Under the pieces are notes generated by a model. That model was not told where the DNA came from and ran no database searches. It was given only the letters and a program-made list of their open reading frames with translations. 64,000 nucleotides of DNA from Actinomycetes bacterium (GTDB taxonomy: Bacteria; Actinomycetota; Actinomycetes; S36-B12; UBA10799): the NCBI GenBank assembly GCA_029779995.1, contig JAKOZM010000107.1, positions 1-64,000 of the forward strand. Reading direction: 5' to 3'. The position numbers were made by a program, and so were the translations under genes. This document shows positions 34,131 through 43,118 of this stretch, piece after piece (position 1 is the first letter of the stretch; every line of letters begins with the position of its first letter).

Positions 34131-35272
34131 CGCGCCGCGGGCACGTCTATCGGCGCAAGACGAAGTCCGGCGGCTGGTCGCGCTGGTATGCGGTGATCGA
34201 CGCCGTGAAGGAGCTGGACGGCAAGCGCCGGCAGGTCACAAGGGCGTTCGACACCCGCGCACAGGCCTACGCCTGGCTCGCTGAACAGCAGTACGCTGCA
34301 CGAGTTGGTGGGCCGACGGTGGCAGCGTGGCTACGCGACTGGCTGGCCTCACGGACTGATCTGCGGGCCTCCACCCTGGCCACCTATGTCGGGCACATCG
34401 ACAACTACCTCGTGCCGCTGCTCGGCGGGCAACTGCTGCGCTCGCTGTCGAGCGAGGACGTGACGGCGCTGCACCAGCAGCTCGCCGCCGCCGGAGTATC
34501 CACGGTCACGGCACGAAGGATCCACGCCACCTTGTCGTCGGCGCTGTCGGCCGCGGTCGAGCTGGGCGTGATCGCCGTCAACCCCGCTGCCCGGATCCGG
34601 TTGCCGAAGTCGGGCCGCTACGAGGCGGTGGTGTGGACCGCCGAGCAGGCCTCGAGGTTCCTGGCCGCAACCAGCCGTGACGAGCACGCGTGCCTGTGGC
34701 GGATGGCGCTGGTCCTCGGGATGCGCCGCGGGGAACTCGCCGGGCTGCGCTGGGAGGACCTCGACCTGCACACCGGCACCGTCACCGTGACCACCACCCG
34801 CGTCGCGGTCGGAGCGACAGTGGTCGAAGGGCCACCGAAGAGCGCCCGGAGTCGGCGGATGCTGCCGCTGGATGCGCACACCGTCGGGATGCTGCGCCGG
34901 CACCAGGCCCGCCAGATCCACCACGCGCGGCAGGAGCACCTGGGGCCTGTCACGCATGTGTTTACCGGCGAGTACGGGCAGCCGTTGACACCGGCGTGGA
35001 TCTCCCGCCGGTTCATCGAACTGACACGGCAGATCGGCCTTCCGGCAATCCGGTTCCATGATCTGCGCCATGCCTCGGCAACGCTTGGTTTGGCGGCCGG
35101 TGAGTCGTTGAAGGAAGTATCGGCGCGCCTGGGCCACTCCTCGATCATGGTCACCGCCGACACCTACCTGGCACCGCCGGACAGCCTCGCACGAGCCTCC
35201 ACCCAACGCCTGGCAGGAGTCCTCGACAGCGCCTGGCAGTACCCGTCCGACCGCAAGAAACGGGCCGCATGA
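34127..35272 (+). CDS. Second tyrosine recombinase (phage-type integrase)
   Basis: A 381-aa integrase with an N-terminal arm-binding-like domain (RRGHVYRRKTKSGGWSRWYAV), a core-binding domain (about residues 65-155) and a catalytic domain. LGMRRGELAGLRW has Arg I, FHDLRHASATL the HxxR, LGHSSIMVTADTYL the second His and the tyrosine. All appear complete. GTG start overlaps the preceding stop; the next gene overlaps its stop (ATGA). This integrase lies in the middle of the island, suggesting a separate element inserted into or merged with the first. Confidence 0.92.
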   Translation: MTRRGHVYRRKTKSGGWSRWYAVIDAVKELDGKRRQVTRAFDTRAQAYAWLAEQQYAARVGGPTVAAWLRDWLASRTDLRASTLATYVGHIDNYLVPLLGGQLLRSLSSEDVTALHQQLAAAGVSTVTARRIHATLSSALSAAVELGVIAVNPAARIRLPKSGRYEAVVWTAEQASRFLAATSRDEHACLWRMALVLGMRRGELAGLRWEDLDLHTGTVTVTTTRVAVGATVVEGPPKSARSRRMLPLDAHTVGMLRRHQARQIHHARQEHLGPVTHVFTGEYGQPLTPAWISRRFIELTRQIGLPAIRFHDLRHASATLGLAAGESLKEVSARLGHSSIMVTADTYLAPPDSLARASTQRLAGVLDSAWQYPSDRKKRAA

Positions 35273-35664
35273 GGTTGCTCGACGGCTTACGCAGCCTGGC
35301 AGAGCGGCTGGCGGCTGGACTGCGAAGAGCGGTCCAGGCGGTGGGCCGCTGGGCAAGTGGGCTGACAACTGCGGTCAAGCAGGCAGCCGGTCGGCACAAA
35401 GACCGAGTCGCCGACGATCCCGCCTACACGCGCACCGTCGCTAACGCAGTCTCCGAACTGGCGGTCACGCTCCTGCCGAAGCCGAACGTGGCGACGGCGG
35501 TGGCGATCCTGCTCACCGGAATCTTCTCGCCCGACCCAACACCGGGGCATCATCCCGTGACGCGGCAGACCACGGTGTTCGACGAAGAGGCGTACGAGCC
35601 CTACCCCGTAACGCGGCGTCCAGCCCCAACGTCGACATCGCCGTGGGACCGCTACAACACCTAG
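35269..35664 (+). CDS. Hypothetical protein (131 aa) in the second integrase operon
   Basis: A 131-aa protein of unknown function. The N-terminal half is basic and amphipathic (LRSLAERLAAGLRRAVQAVGRW) and the middle has a moderately hydrophobic stretch (VSELAVTLLPKPNVATAVAILLTGIF, about residues 62-87) that may associate with the membrane. The tail is Pro/Thr-rich. It is coupled to the integrase by ATGA. Confidence 0.6.
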   Translation: MRLLDGLRSLAERLAAGLRRAVQAVGRWASGLTTAVKQAAGRHKDRVADDPAYTRTVANAVSELAVTLLPKPNVATAVAILLTGIFSPDPTPGHHPVTRQTTVFDEEAYEPYPVTRRPAPTSTSPWDRYNT

Positions 35665-35730
35665 AACAACCACTCAGTGGTGTTCGCCTTGCTGGGCCCT
35701 TCCGGGGCTACCGGCGCACCGCCACACCCT

Positions 35731-35756
35731 GCCCGTCACCACGTCCGGTGGCGGGC
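35731..35756 (+). promoter_or_regulatory. Hairpin before a ribosome-binding site
   Basis: GCCCGTCACC and GGTGGCGGGC pair over 10 positions (one G-T pair) around ACGTCC. TTGAAAGGAA follows 10 bases later and then the ATG at 35784. It repeats the layout at 33652-33704, including the shared GAAAGGAA. Confidence 0.55.
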
Positions 35757-35783
35757 TTCGTCATATTGAAAGGAACACCTGCA

Positions 35784-36839
35784 ATGTCCATTCCCTTGGA
35801 TGGCACCTACTCGGTGCCTGTGAGCGGGCCGTCGGCCCGCCTGGCCATGCTGCGCACCATCATGCTCAAAGCCGCAGGAATCGCGAAGAACGCCTGGGCG
35901 CACACGCGCACCACCCTCGCCATGGCCGGCCGTCTGCCGAAGTCCGTGGCTGTGACTGTGAACAGTGTGCTGGCGACCAACACCGGCTACACGACGCTTA
36001 CCCGCATAAGCCGCGCCGTACTCAGCACCGCCTGGAACGGCATCACCCGCCTCATCCGCGGCGTGGGACGGATCGTGCGCAAGTCCGCTGGTGTTGTCCC
36101 GCTGGTCGCAGGTGTGGCCTCCCCCGTCGCCGCGGACCTCGCCCACGGCGTCACCGAGATGGTGTCGGACACAGTGACCCGTTGGTTCGACCGGATGGAC
36201 GGGTTCGTGCGGGACACCGGCGAACTCGCCTGGAGCCTCGCGCACACCAGTCTCGTGCGGACCACGGTCACGACCGCCGCGTCGGTGGCGTCCGGAGTGT
36301 TCGTGGTGCACACGCTGACGCAGGGGCTGCTGGCGGTGAAGATCGTGCAGGCGGCACCGTCAATGATGACCGCCGTCGTGTGGGTGACGAACCCGTGGCG
36401 GACACTGGCCCTGGTCGCCGGCGTGGCACTGATCGCGATGAGTGTCGCCCTGGCCCGGCTCGTTCACGGCAGTCGGAACCCCGAGGAGGATGTGCCAGAG
36501 TTCGACCCCGAACCTCCGGCGGCCGCAGCACAGGTTCCTTTCACGGTCGTGCCCGATCCTGAGCCGACCCTCGTCGAACCGGAAATCGACTGGGAGGCCG
36601 TAGTCTCGTCGGTGCGTGTGGAGATCACCAACGATGGGTCCGTCGTCGTGGTCGGGATACCGAACTCCGTGCCACGGGAGTACGGGGAGATCATCGCCCG
36701 CATCGCCACCGACGCGGCGCTGAAGCACTGGAACCGCACCCGCGTGTCCAGGCCCTGCCCGAGCCGCGACGACCGGCGGCTGTTCACCAAAGCGGCCAAG
36801 GAAGCCGTCCGCACCTACGCGCGCAATCAAGCAGCCTGA
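35784..36839 (+). CDS. Hypothetical membrane protein (351 aa)
   Basis: A 351-aa protein of unknown family. The N-terminal 110 residues are basic and helix-rich. Hydrophobic segments follow at about residues 112-127, 155-185 and 205-225 (WRTLALVAGVALIAMSVALA). An acidic Pro/Glu linker (EEDVPEFDPEPPAAAAQ) leads to a C-terminal domain of about 90 residues. The layout suggests a membrane-anchored protein with a cytoplasmic tail domain, possibly linked to element transfer or maintenance. The ATG is supported by GAAAGGAA. Confidence 0.65.
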   Translation: MSIPLDGTYSVPVSGPSARLAMLRTIMLKAAGIAKNAWAHTRTTLAMAGRLPKSVAVTVNSVLATNTGYTTLTRISRAVLSTAWNGITRLIRGVGRIVRKSAGVVPLVAGVASPVAADLAHGVTEMVSDTVTRWFDRMDGFVRDTGELAWSLAHTSLVRTTVTTAASVASGVFVVHTLTQGLLAVKIVQAAPSMMTAVVWVTNPWRTLALVAGVALIAMSVALARLVHGSRNPEEDVPEFDPEPPAAAAQVPFTVVPDPEPTLVEPEIDWEAVVSSVRVEITNDGSVVVVGIPNSVPREYGEIIARIATDAALKHWNRTRVSRPCPSRDDRRLFTKAAKEAVRTYARNQAA

Positions 36840-37215
36840 CACCCAACGGCCCCGGCGCGCCGCACACCAGCGGCGGCGTCGGGGCCACGGTCGCCTTACT
36901 GCGTTTCCGGGCCGGAGTGCCACAGACTGGCGTCAGCTTACGACTGGATGCGAGCGTTGCGGTCCCGTACGAACGGTCCAAGAACGAGCAGGCCGCTCGC
37001 TCGCGCTGCGCCGATCAATGCCTTTTGTTCCTGGAGACACGATTCCAGTCCTGAAGGAACCCACCATGCCTCTCTGCCCGGCTCGATTGCCTGACTCCGC
37101 AATCCAGAGAGTCCCTCTCGCGCTTCGCCAGCTCGGCACCGCGCGCATCATCATCGGGTTTCCGTAGCGTGGTGGGCATGCTCAAGACCGACGTCCCCGA
37201 TTACCGAGTCCACTG
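36840..37215. other. 376-bp intergenic stretch
   Basis: No gene or repeat could be supported. Right after the end of the membrane-protein gene, GGCCCCGGCGCGCCG and the later GGCGGCGTCGGGGCC (36849-36885) can form an imperfect hairpin that may end the transcript. The rest must include the promoter of the DUF262-DUF1524 gene, but no clear -35/-10 pair was found. Confidence 0.4.
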
Positions 37216-39345
37216 ATGAAGGCTGACACCCTCACTCCTCAGAGCCTGTTCGGGCAGACCGTTCGCTATGTGGTGCCGCTGTTCCAGCGGCCCTATGTGT
37301 GGACCCGAGAGGATCAGTGGGAGCCCCTGTGGCAGGACGTCAGGTCGGTGGCAGAACGCCTGGAGGAAGCCCAGGGTATGCACGAGGTACCGCCGCACTT
37401 CCTCGGGGCCATCGTCCTTGATCACGAACCCACCGGTACCGCATACATCCAGGTACGGCACGTCATCGACGGTCAGCAGCGACTGACAACTCTGCAATTG
37501 CTGCTGGACGCCACGCAAGTGGTGGTGGAGGAGCATGGCCACAACACCGACTCCCAGGCGCTGCAACTCCTGGTACTCAACCAGGCGGCGCTTGCCCACG
37601 AGCCGACCGAGGTGTTCAAGGTGTGGCCGACCGACCGCGATCAGGCGGTGTTTCAGGCAACCATGGACAACGACACGGTTGTCCCTGCCGAACTGGTCGC
37701 CGAACCGATCGCGGCAGCACATGCCTTCTTCGTGGAGGAGATCACCAAGTGGAGCGGTGCCGGATCGGCGCAGCCCGAACGAGTACGCGAGCGTCTGCAC
37801 ACCCTGACGATGGCACTACACTCCCGACTCAAGATGGTGGTCATCGACTTGGAGCCCGGAGACAACGCGCAAGTCATCTTCGAGACCTTGAACCACCGAG
37901 GGTCGCCGCTGCTGGCCGCAGACCTAATCAAGAACCTGGTCTTCCAACGGGCCGTTGAACAGGGACTGACACCGCTTCCGCTGTACCAGCAGTACTGGAA
38001 GCACGTCGATGGGAAGCACTGGCGAACGAAAGTCGCACGCGGACGGCAGTACGTGCCACGCATCGACATCTTCGCCAACTACTGGCTGGTCATGCGCCTG
38101 GCCCGCGAGATCCCTTCAGACCGCATCTTCGCCGAGTTCCGCGAACGTGTGGCAACCCAGGACAGCGATGTCGCTGCCCTGCTCAAGGAGTTCTCGGCTG
38201 ACGCCAACGTGTTTGCCGGGTGGGAGAACCTGCCCGCAGACAGCGTCCCGGGAGTGTTCCGCTACCGCATCCTGCAAGCGATGGACACCGGCGTGGTGTC
38301 ACCCATCTTCCTGTGGCTCACCCGCTGGCCCAACACAGTCCTGCCCGTCGAGCAACGCGACAAAGCCCTGAAAGCCCTCGAGAGCTGGCTGGTCCGACGC
38401 ATGCTCTGCCGGCTGACCGCGAAGGACCTCAACCGCACCCTGCTCGACCTACTTCAAGAACTCAAGGCGCAACCCGTCGCCAATGCCGGGGATGTCACCA
38501 CCGAGTTCCTCACCCGCCAGACCGCAGAATCCCGCTACTGGCCCAGCGACGACGCAGTGCGCGCGACACTCGTCGATGAGCCGCTCTACCGGGCGTTGCT
38601 TCGGGCACGCCTGAGAATGGTCCTCGAAGCCTTGGAGGACGACATGCGCACCTCCATGAGCGAGGCGCCGTGTCCCCGCAATCTCACCGTCGAACACATC
38701 ATGCCGCAGGCCTGGCGCGATCACTGGAACGCTGCGAACCTCGACCCGACGGCCTCCCTACTCCGCGATCAACTGATCCACACGCTGGGCAATCTGACGC
38801 TGGTGAACCCCAAACTCAACTCCCACCTGTCCAACCACCCCTGGACCAAAGAGGAAGCGGCACAACGAAGCCTCCGGGATGGCGGCAAGTACGACAGACT
38901 CCTGGCGAATACCACCATCAAGCTGAATGCCGAACTGCTCCAGCACCACCAAACCGAATGGACAGAGAGCGATATTCGCCACCGGACGGCTTCCCTGATC
39001 GAGAGGATCCTCAGGATCTGGCCACGCCCCCAGTCAAACCTCCCACAGCATGTTGAAGAAACAGTCACCGAGCCCGCTGACAAGGCCGAATCGGATCAAC
39101 CGAAGCCACCGTCATTCGCGACCCTCACCGAGTGGCTCAGTGCCCAACAGCAAACCGAACTCCCAATGCACTTCACCGACCTCGAGGACGTCCTGGGCGC
39201 CGAACTACCAACCGACGCCCGCACGGTATACGAGTTCTGGGCACCCGACAGTGACATCGGAGTCGCCCTGAAAACCGCTGGCTACAAGGCCACCGGAGTC
39301 TCACTCGCCGAGGAACGTGTCACCTTCATGCTCGACCGCCTGTGA
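37216..39345 (+). CDS. DUF262-DUF1524 protein (GmrSD-type restriction enzyme)
   Basis: A 709-aa single-chain GmrSD-like protein. DUF262: VVPLFQRPYVWTREDQW (about 18-34), HVIDGQQRLTTLQL (about 81) and ETLNHRGSPLLAADLIKN. DUF1524: LTVEHIMPQAW (about 490) and HTLGNLTLVNPKLNSHLSN, an HNH-type nuclease. A C-terminal domain of about 75 residues (ATLTEWLSAQQQTELPMHFTDLE... GVSLAEERVTF) follows a charged linker; it looks like small domains appended to other phage-defence nucleases. The protein probably cuts DNA with modified cytosines in a nucleotide-dependent way. It stands alone on its own transcript. Confidence 0.9.
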   Translation: MKADTLTPQSLFGQTVRYVVPLFQRPYVWTREDQWEPLWQDVRSVAERLEEAQGMHEVPPHFLGAIVLDHEPTGTAYIQVRHVIDGQQRLTTLQLLLDATQVVVEEHGHNTDSQALQLLVLNQAALAHEPTEVFKVWPTDRDQAVFQATMDNDTVVPAELVAEPIAAAHAFFVEEITKWSGAGSAQPERVRERLHTLTMALHSRLKMVVIDLEPGDNAQVIFETLNHRGSPLLAADLIKNLVFQRAVEQGLTPLPLYQQYWKHVDGKHWRTKVARGRQYVPRIDIFANYWLVMRLAREIPSDRIFAEFRERVATQDSDVAALLKEFSADANVFAGWENLPADSVPGVFRYRILQAMDTGVVSPIFLWLTRWPNTVLPVEQRDKALKALESWLVRRMLCRLTAKDLNRTLLDLLQELKAQPVANAGDVTTEFLTRQTAESRYWPSDDAVRATLVDEPLYRALLRARLRMVLEALEDDMRTSMSEAPCPRNLTVEHIMPQAWRDHWNAANLDPTASLLRDQLIHTLGNLTLVNPKLNSHLSNHPWTKEEAAQRSLRDGGKYDRLLANTTIKLNAELLQHHQTEWTESDIRHRTASLIERILRIWPRPQSNLPQHVEETVTEPADKAESDQPKPPSFATLTEWLSAQQQTELPMHFTDLEDVLGAELPTDARTVYEFWAPDSDIGVALKTAGYKATGVSLAEERVTFMLDRL

Positions 39346-39612
39346 ACGGAGCGCACGTAGCCGTGATCCTGCTCATCTGAGTTGGCGCGCCGCCCAACTC
39401 GGGGAGCTGCGGCCACATCAGCCACCCGGACAGCAGGGCCGCCGACGACACGACACGGGCACTCGTGAGATGCGCCCCTCCGCCCGTTAGATCCCAGCTT
39501 GCATCCCCCACGGCGATCTGATCGTTGTTCTGATCTGGATAAGCGGCCGTGAGTCCATTCATCCCGTCACGCTGGTCCGCTAGAGTCGGATCGGGTCGTC
39601 AGAGGGGGCATC
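39346..39612. other. 267-bp intergenic stretch
   Basis: No gene seen. AGAGGGGGC precedes the next start and serves as ribosome-binding site. Confidence 0.35.
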
Positions 39613-40761
39613 ATGCATCGCCGCAGGGCAACACAAACCATCCTGGCCGCGCTGTTCCCGGTGCTCCTGGCCAGCACATCTTTTAGCTGGGCGGACAGTT
39701 CAACGCACACGACAAGGGAAATGCACGTCTACAACTACCCGCTCTGGGTCTCCTACAACGGCACCGCCTACACCATCGACAATCTCGGCGGACCGCCCTC
39801 GACGGCGGTCAACGGTGAATCCACACGCGACGGCAGCATCCGCAATCAGTCCAGTCAGCCAGTGACTCTGCCCACGAATGTTCTGACCCTGAGCGGACCC
39901 GACGCGACACAATTCCAGATCCGCAATGACACGTGCTCAGGTATCGAACTGCCACCCGGCGGATACTGCGACTTCACCTTTGTCTTCAAGCCCACGTCTG
40001 CGGGGACCAAGGCTGTCACGTTGGTTGTCGCGGCTGCCGGCGGGGCAACTGAAGCCGCAAAGGTCATCACGTCGGTGGCTGTTGCCTCAGGAATCAACGC
40101 GGCCCTCACTTACGATCCGGGGCTCGTCACGATACCGGGCACGGCCGTCTTCTCCCTACAGATTCAGAGCACCGGCCAGGCGCCTCTCGATGTGAAGACC
40201 ATCGAGGTCACTGGCACTTACGCCAGTGACTACTTAGTCGATGACGCGATGCCACCTCACGGCATTCACTGCCTGGGCAAGTTGCCTCAATTGCCAGGCG
40301 GGGCAACGTCCTGCCTCCAGAACATATTCTTCACCCCGCAAGGCCCAGGGGACAGACCAGCAGTGGTCGAAATCACGAGTAGCGCCACTGACACTCCTGT
40401 GCAGGTGCCGATCACAGGCCAGGGACGTGAAAACGAAATCGTCGTAACAGCTGACACCAGCGGGATCACCGCGTCGTGGCAGACCGTTAGCGGTGCCGAT
40501 GGCTACGTCGCTGAGGCGACAGTCACACCACCGGCGGCTGCCAGCAGCGTCCAAGCGGCAAAGAAGCAGCCCAAAAGCAAGAAGCGCCCGAAGGCCAAGA
40601 AGCGGAGCATCAAAGTCACCGCGAATAAGGCCACCCTTGCGATGAAGATCGCTCCGAAATCCAAATACCGGGTATGCATGAATGCGTTCGCACCGAACAT
40701 GCGCACTGTCCTGGTGTGCAAGTCGGGCAAGGTCAAGGCCAAGCGCAAACGCAACTCCTGA
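39613..40761 (+). CDS. Secreted choice-of-anchor-D-like beta-sandwich protein
   Basis: A 382-aa exported protein. The first 28 residues (MHRRRATQTILAALFPVLLA...) form a signal peptide. Two domains of about 110 residues follow; VTLPTNVLTLSGPDATQFQIRNDTC...PPGGYCDFTFVFKPTSAGTK is the pattern of the choice-of-anchor-D / ASPM-SPD2-Hydin beta-sandwich, and the second copy has GATSCLQNIFFTPQGPGDRPA. The C-terminus is very lysine-rich (KKQPKSKKRPKAKKR). It may bind the cell surface or act as an adhesin. It is odd cargo in a defence island and may belong to a different insertion. Confidence 0.75.
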   Translation: MHRRRATQTILAALFPVLLASTSFSWADSSTHTTREMHVYNYPLWVSYNGTAYTIDNLGGPPSTAVNGESTRDGSIRNQSSQPVTLPTNVLTLSGPDATQFQIRNDTCSGIELPPGGYCDFTFVFKPTSAGTKAVTLVVAAAGGATEAAKVITSVAVASGINAALTYDPGLVTIPGTAVFSLQIQSTGQAPLDVKTIEVTGTYASDYLVDDAMPPHGIHCLGKLPQLPGGATSCLQNIFFTPQGPGDRPAVVEITSSATDTPVQVPITGQGRENEIVVTADTSGITASWQTVSGADGYVAEATVTPPAAASSVQAAKKQPKSKKRPKAKKRSIKVTANKATLAMKIAPKSKYRVCMNAFAPNMRTVLVCKSGKVKAKRKRNS

Positions 40762-41400
40762 ACCGCAATGGCCGGAGCGAGTTCCAGCCGTGCATTCCTC
40801 CCCGTCGACAAGCGGGGCGCCGCCGACGCGATGGGGCTGGCGGCCTGAGGGAGCTCGTCGACGCGGGCTGCGCACCATACGCACGCGAGGCACGCAACCT
40901 GGACCAGCAACTGGGCATAGGCCTCGATCTACTCGTTCAGGCCCTCAGCGGCGGGTTGGCGGAGCACGGGCAGCCCAGTCGTCTCCCACAGGGGAGATCT
41001 GCACAACATCTCAAGAACCTCGCATCACACCCACCGGAACGATCACCGAATACTCCACTCGGTCCCTGACGCTCCCAGCCGCCGCTGAGGTCAAGCGCGG
41101 CGCGGCCAGCCGCTGGGGCCCACGAGGCCACCCGAATGCGGCTCCCTGCCACCCACGACACCCAGGAGGGCAACCCATCAAGCCGTACGAGTAAGTGGCC
41201 CAGGCCCGGGAAGCAGCCAAGTCACAGATCACGACTTGGGACACATCGGTTCAGAACACCGCGCGGGAAGCAGGAGCGCCAGTCAGCCGCCCTTCACTTC
41301 CCTTCACTTCGTCGCGGCCTGGGGTTGTTCGGCTGCCAAACCCGGCGGGTTGTTCGGCTGCCAAACCCGGCATGGATCCAGCGGGCAGGCTGATGTTTCC
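40762..41400. other. 639-bp non-coding stretch with repeats
   Basis: No gene could be supported. Some plus-strand stretches (40845-41000) read like fragments of coding sequence (LRELVDAGCAPYAREARNLDQQLG) but without start, ribosome-binding site or intact frame, so a decayed gene is possible. CCTTCACTTC is doubled at 41291-41310, and a 25-bp tandem repeat follows (separate entry). Confidence 0.5.
41322..41371. repeat. Two perfect tandem copies of a 25-mer
   Basis: GGGTTGTTCGGCTGCCAAAC plus CCGGC occurs twice in direct tandem at 41322-41346 and 41347-41371. Each copy contains inverted ends GGGTT and AACCC. It lies 30 bp beyond the stop of the leftward TerS-like gene and could be an iteron, a recombination site or a termination structure. 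Confidence 0.75.
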
Positions 41401-41805
41401 TCATTGCGTATCCTTCCGCCCTTGTTCTGCCTTCCACGCCGCCGATTCGGCCGGACTCATCACCACCGTCTGCGCACCCTGACCGAAGCCCTGCTTGTCC
41501 AGCCCGAGCAGCCGGCTGCGCGTTTCGATGATCTTCAGCACCATGCCGGCAGCCTTCACGTCACCGTTCATGGCCTTCTCCCAGAGCGGCACCTGAAGCG
41601 CGTCCAGGCGCGCCAACTCGAGCGCCCGGTGGTCTCCCACCGCCTCGGCCTCGTTGTGCTCAATGGCCTTCCAGAATGCCTTGTAGGCACCGCTGCGGTT
41701 GGCGTAGCCGGCCTGCTTGGCCGCGACCTCGTACGTGGCTCCTTGTGCGACGGCTTCGACGACTTTGGCGCGTTTGACAGCCGCGATGGCTTGAGCTGTA
41801 GCCAT
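41401..41805 (-). CDS. Phage terminase small-subunit-like protein
   Basis: A 134-aa protein. The N-terminal half (IAAVKRAKVVEAVAQGATYEVAAKQAGYANRSGAYKAFWKAIEH) is a helix-turn-helix of the sort found in terminase small subunits, which bind phage DNA at the packaging site. A helical C-terminal part (DVKAAGMVLKIIETRSRLLGLDKQG) matches TerS oligomerisation regions. AGGAGG lies 6 bases before the ATG. No large terminase, portal or capsid gene is nearby. It follows the gene at 41856 on the same strand. Confidence 0.65.
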   Translation of the reverse strand: MATAQAIAAVKRAKVVEAVAQGATYEVAAKQAGYANRSGAYKAFWKAIEHNEAEAVGDHRALELARLDALQVPLWEKAMNGDVKAAGMVLKIIETRSRLLGLDKQGFGQGAQTVVMSPAESAAWKAEQGRKDTQ

Positions 41806-41855
41806 GTGACACCTCCTGATTCATTGTCACATCGCATGGACGGCCACGGCCACCC

Positions 41856-43118
41856 TCACGGCGAGAGCGGGTCGATGCTGTCCGCATACTCCAGAGCCCA
41901 CTCAACGTGGGCTGTCACCTCGGCACCGGAACGGTTCATGGCAAGTGCGCGGCAGTATCCTCGGATGTCTTGCGCCTGCCGCCACCTGGCAACCTCGTCG
42001 TTGAGCCCCTCGCGACGCTGCCGATCTTCCTCTTCGCGCCGTTTTCGTTCGGCCTCCTCAGCCGCGCGTCGTTCCCGGATCAGCTCCTCCTCGCGCTGGA
42101 TCTGCGCACGGACGAGGGCTTTGGCGTCGGCGATCGCGAAGTGCAGCAGCGGCTCGTGCAGCTTGTCTTCGACACGTCGTTTGCTGGTGTCGGACCACGT
42201 CCGGTCACGGCCGTGCGTCGTCGTCAGCGTCAGCCTGATTCGGTCGGTCGCTACGACATCGACACGGTTCCAACTGCCCTCGGGGGCGGGGACCTGCTCC
42301 AGGACGTGGTGCGTGCGCAGACCCCGTCTGACGTTGGGTGTCTCGATGAGCAGGTCCCCGCGGGGTTGCCGGTCAGTCCACGTCCGGTAGCGACCGGTGT
42401 CGACGGGTACTGCTCGCACGGTGTATCCGCGCGCCTCAGCGGCGCGCGCCAGCGAGTTCAGCATCAGCAGGACCCGCCTGGTCCAGGTGCCGCGCGCGAT
42501 CTCGGACAGTCCCCGGTCACGCAGTTCCCTGACTGCGGGGTGGAAGCGGCCCACGCGTTCGGGTACCGCCAGCGGCTTCTCCCAGCTCGGCTCCCAGCCA
42601 CGCAGCTCAACGAGGCTGACGCATGTGCCGCGATCCCGGACGTAGAACGAGTCCAGCCGGGTACCCGCCGGCGTCTTGCGGAAGCGGTTCGCTGCGAGCA
42701 CCAGCTGGTCCACGTCGGTGTAGTTGGCGAGGTCCTTGCCGAATAGGACACCGCCGGCAGCCATCACACTGGCAACCAGCGACTCGGTCGGGGCCTTCGG
42801 CTTCGGCCGCGGCGGGGCCGCCTTGCGTGTGTCCACCTTCTCCTGACGCTCGGGCCGGATCGCCGCGTACTGTGCGACGGGATCGGCGTCGGCCGGGACT
42901 GGGAAGCGCTGATTCTCCAGATAGAAGCGGTCGGTGTCAGTGAGCTTGGCTGACCATTTCCCGTTGCGGCGGCGCACGGTGATCAGTCCTCTGTTCGACA
43001 GGGCGCGGGCGCTGATCTTGTGGCCGTGATCGTCCTCATCAAACACACCGTCCGGGCAGCCGTCCGCCACCCACGAGAGCACGAACCATTGCTGATCGTT
43101 GAGATGCCTGCGCGTCAT
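41856..43118 (-). CDS. Hypothetical protein with winged-helix-like start and coiled-coil region
   Basis: A 420-aa protein of unknown family. The N-terminus (RRHLNDQQWFVLSWVADGCPDGVF... ALSNRGLITVRRRNGKWSAKLTDTDRFYL) is the pattern of a winged helix with a beta-wing, so DNA binding is likely. The middle (about residues 120-300) has no recognised family. Near the C-terminus a highly charged Glu/Arg stretch (about 350-385) forms a coiled coil. ATG at 43118 is chosen over an upstream in-frame start. It is transcribed together with the TerS-like gene and could regulate or control replication. Confidence 0.6.
   Translation of the reverse strand: MTRRHLNDQQWFVLSWVADGCPDGVFDEDDHGHKISARALSNRGLITVRRRNGKWSAKLTDTDRFYLENQRFPVPADADPVAQYAAIRPERQEKVDTRKAAPPRPKPKAPTESLVASVMAAGGVLFGKDLANYTDVDQLVLAANRFRKTPAGTRLDSFYVRDRGTCVSLVELRGWEPSWEKPLAVPERVGRFHPAVRELRDRGLSEIARGTWTRRVLLMLNSLARAAEARGYTVRAVPVDTGRYRTWTDRQPRGDLLIETPNVRRGLRTHHVLEQVPAPEGSWNRVDVVATDRIRLTLTTTHGRDRTWSDTSKRRVEDKLHEPLLHFAIADAKALVRAQIQREEELIRERRAAEEAERKRREEEDRQRREGLNDEVARWRQAQDIRGYCRALAMNRSGAEVTAHVEWALEYADSIDPLSP

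Noticed and set aside
36849..36885. Perfect terminator after the membrane-protein gene
   Set aside because: The arms are imperfect and there is no T-tract, so it is mentioned only as a possible hairpin in the intergenic entry.
40674..41069. 131-aa frame after the anchor-type protein
   Set aside because: No ribosome-binding site or family; overlaps the end of the preceding gene. At most a decayed gene fragment.
41236..42390. 384-aa plus-strand frame
   Set aside because: It overlaps both leftward genes (TerS-like, 41856 gene), which have better start sites and domain-like sequence; its Ser/Arg-rich C-terminal part looks like a shadow.
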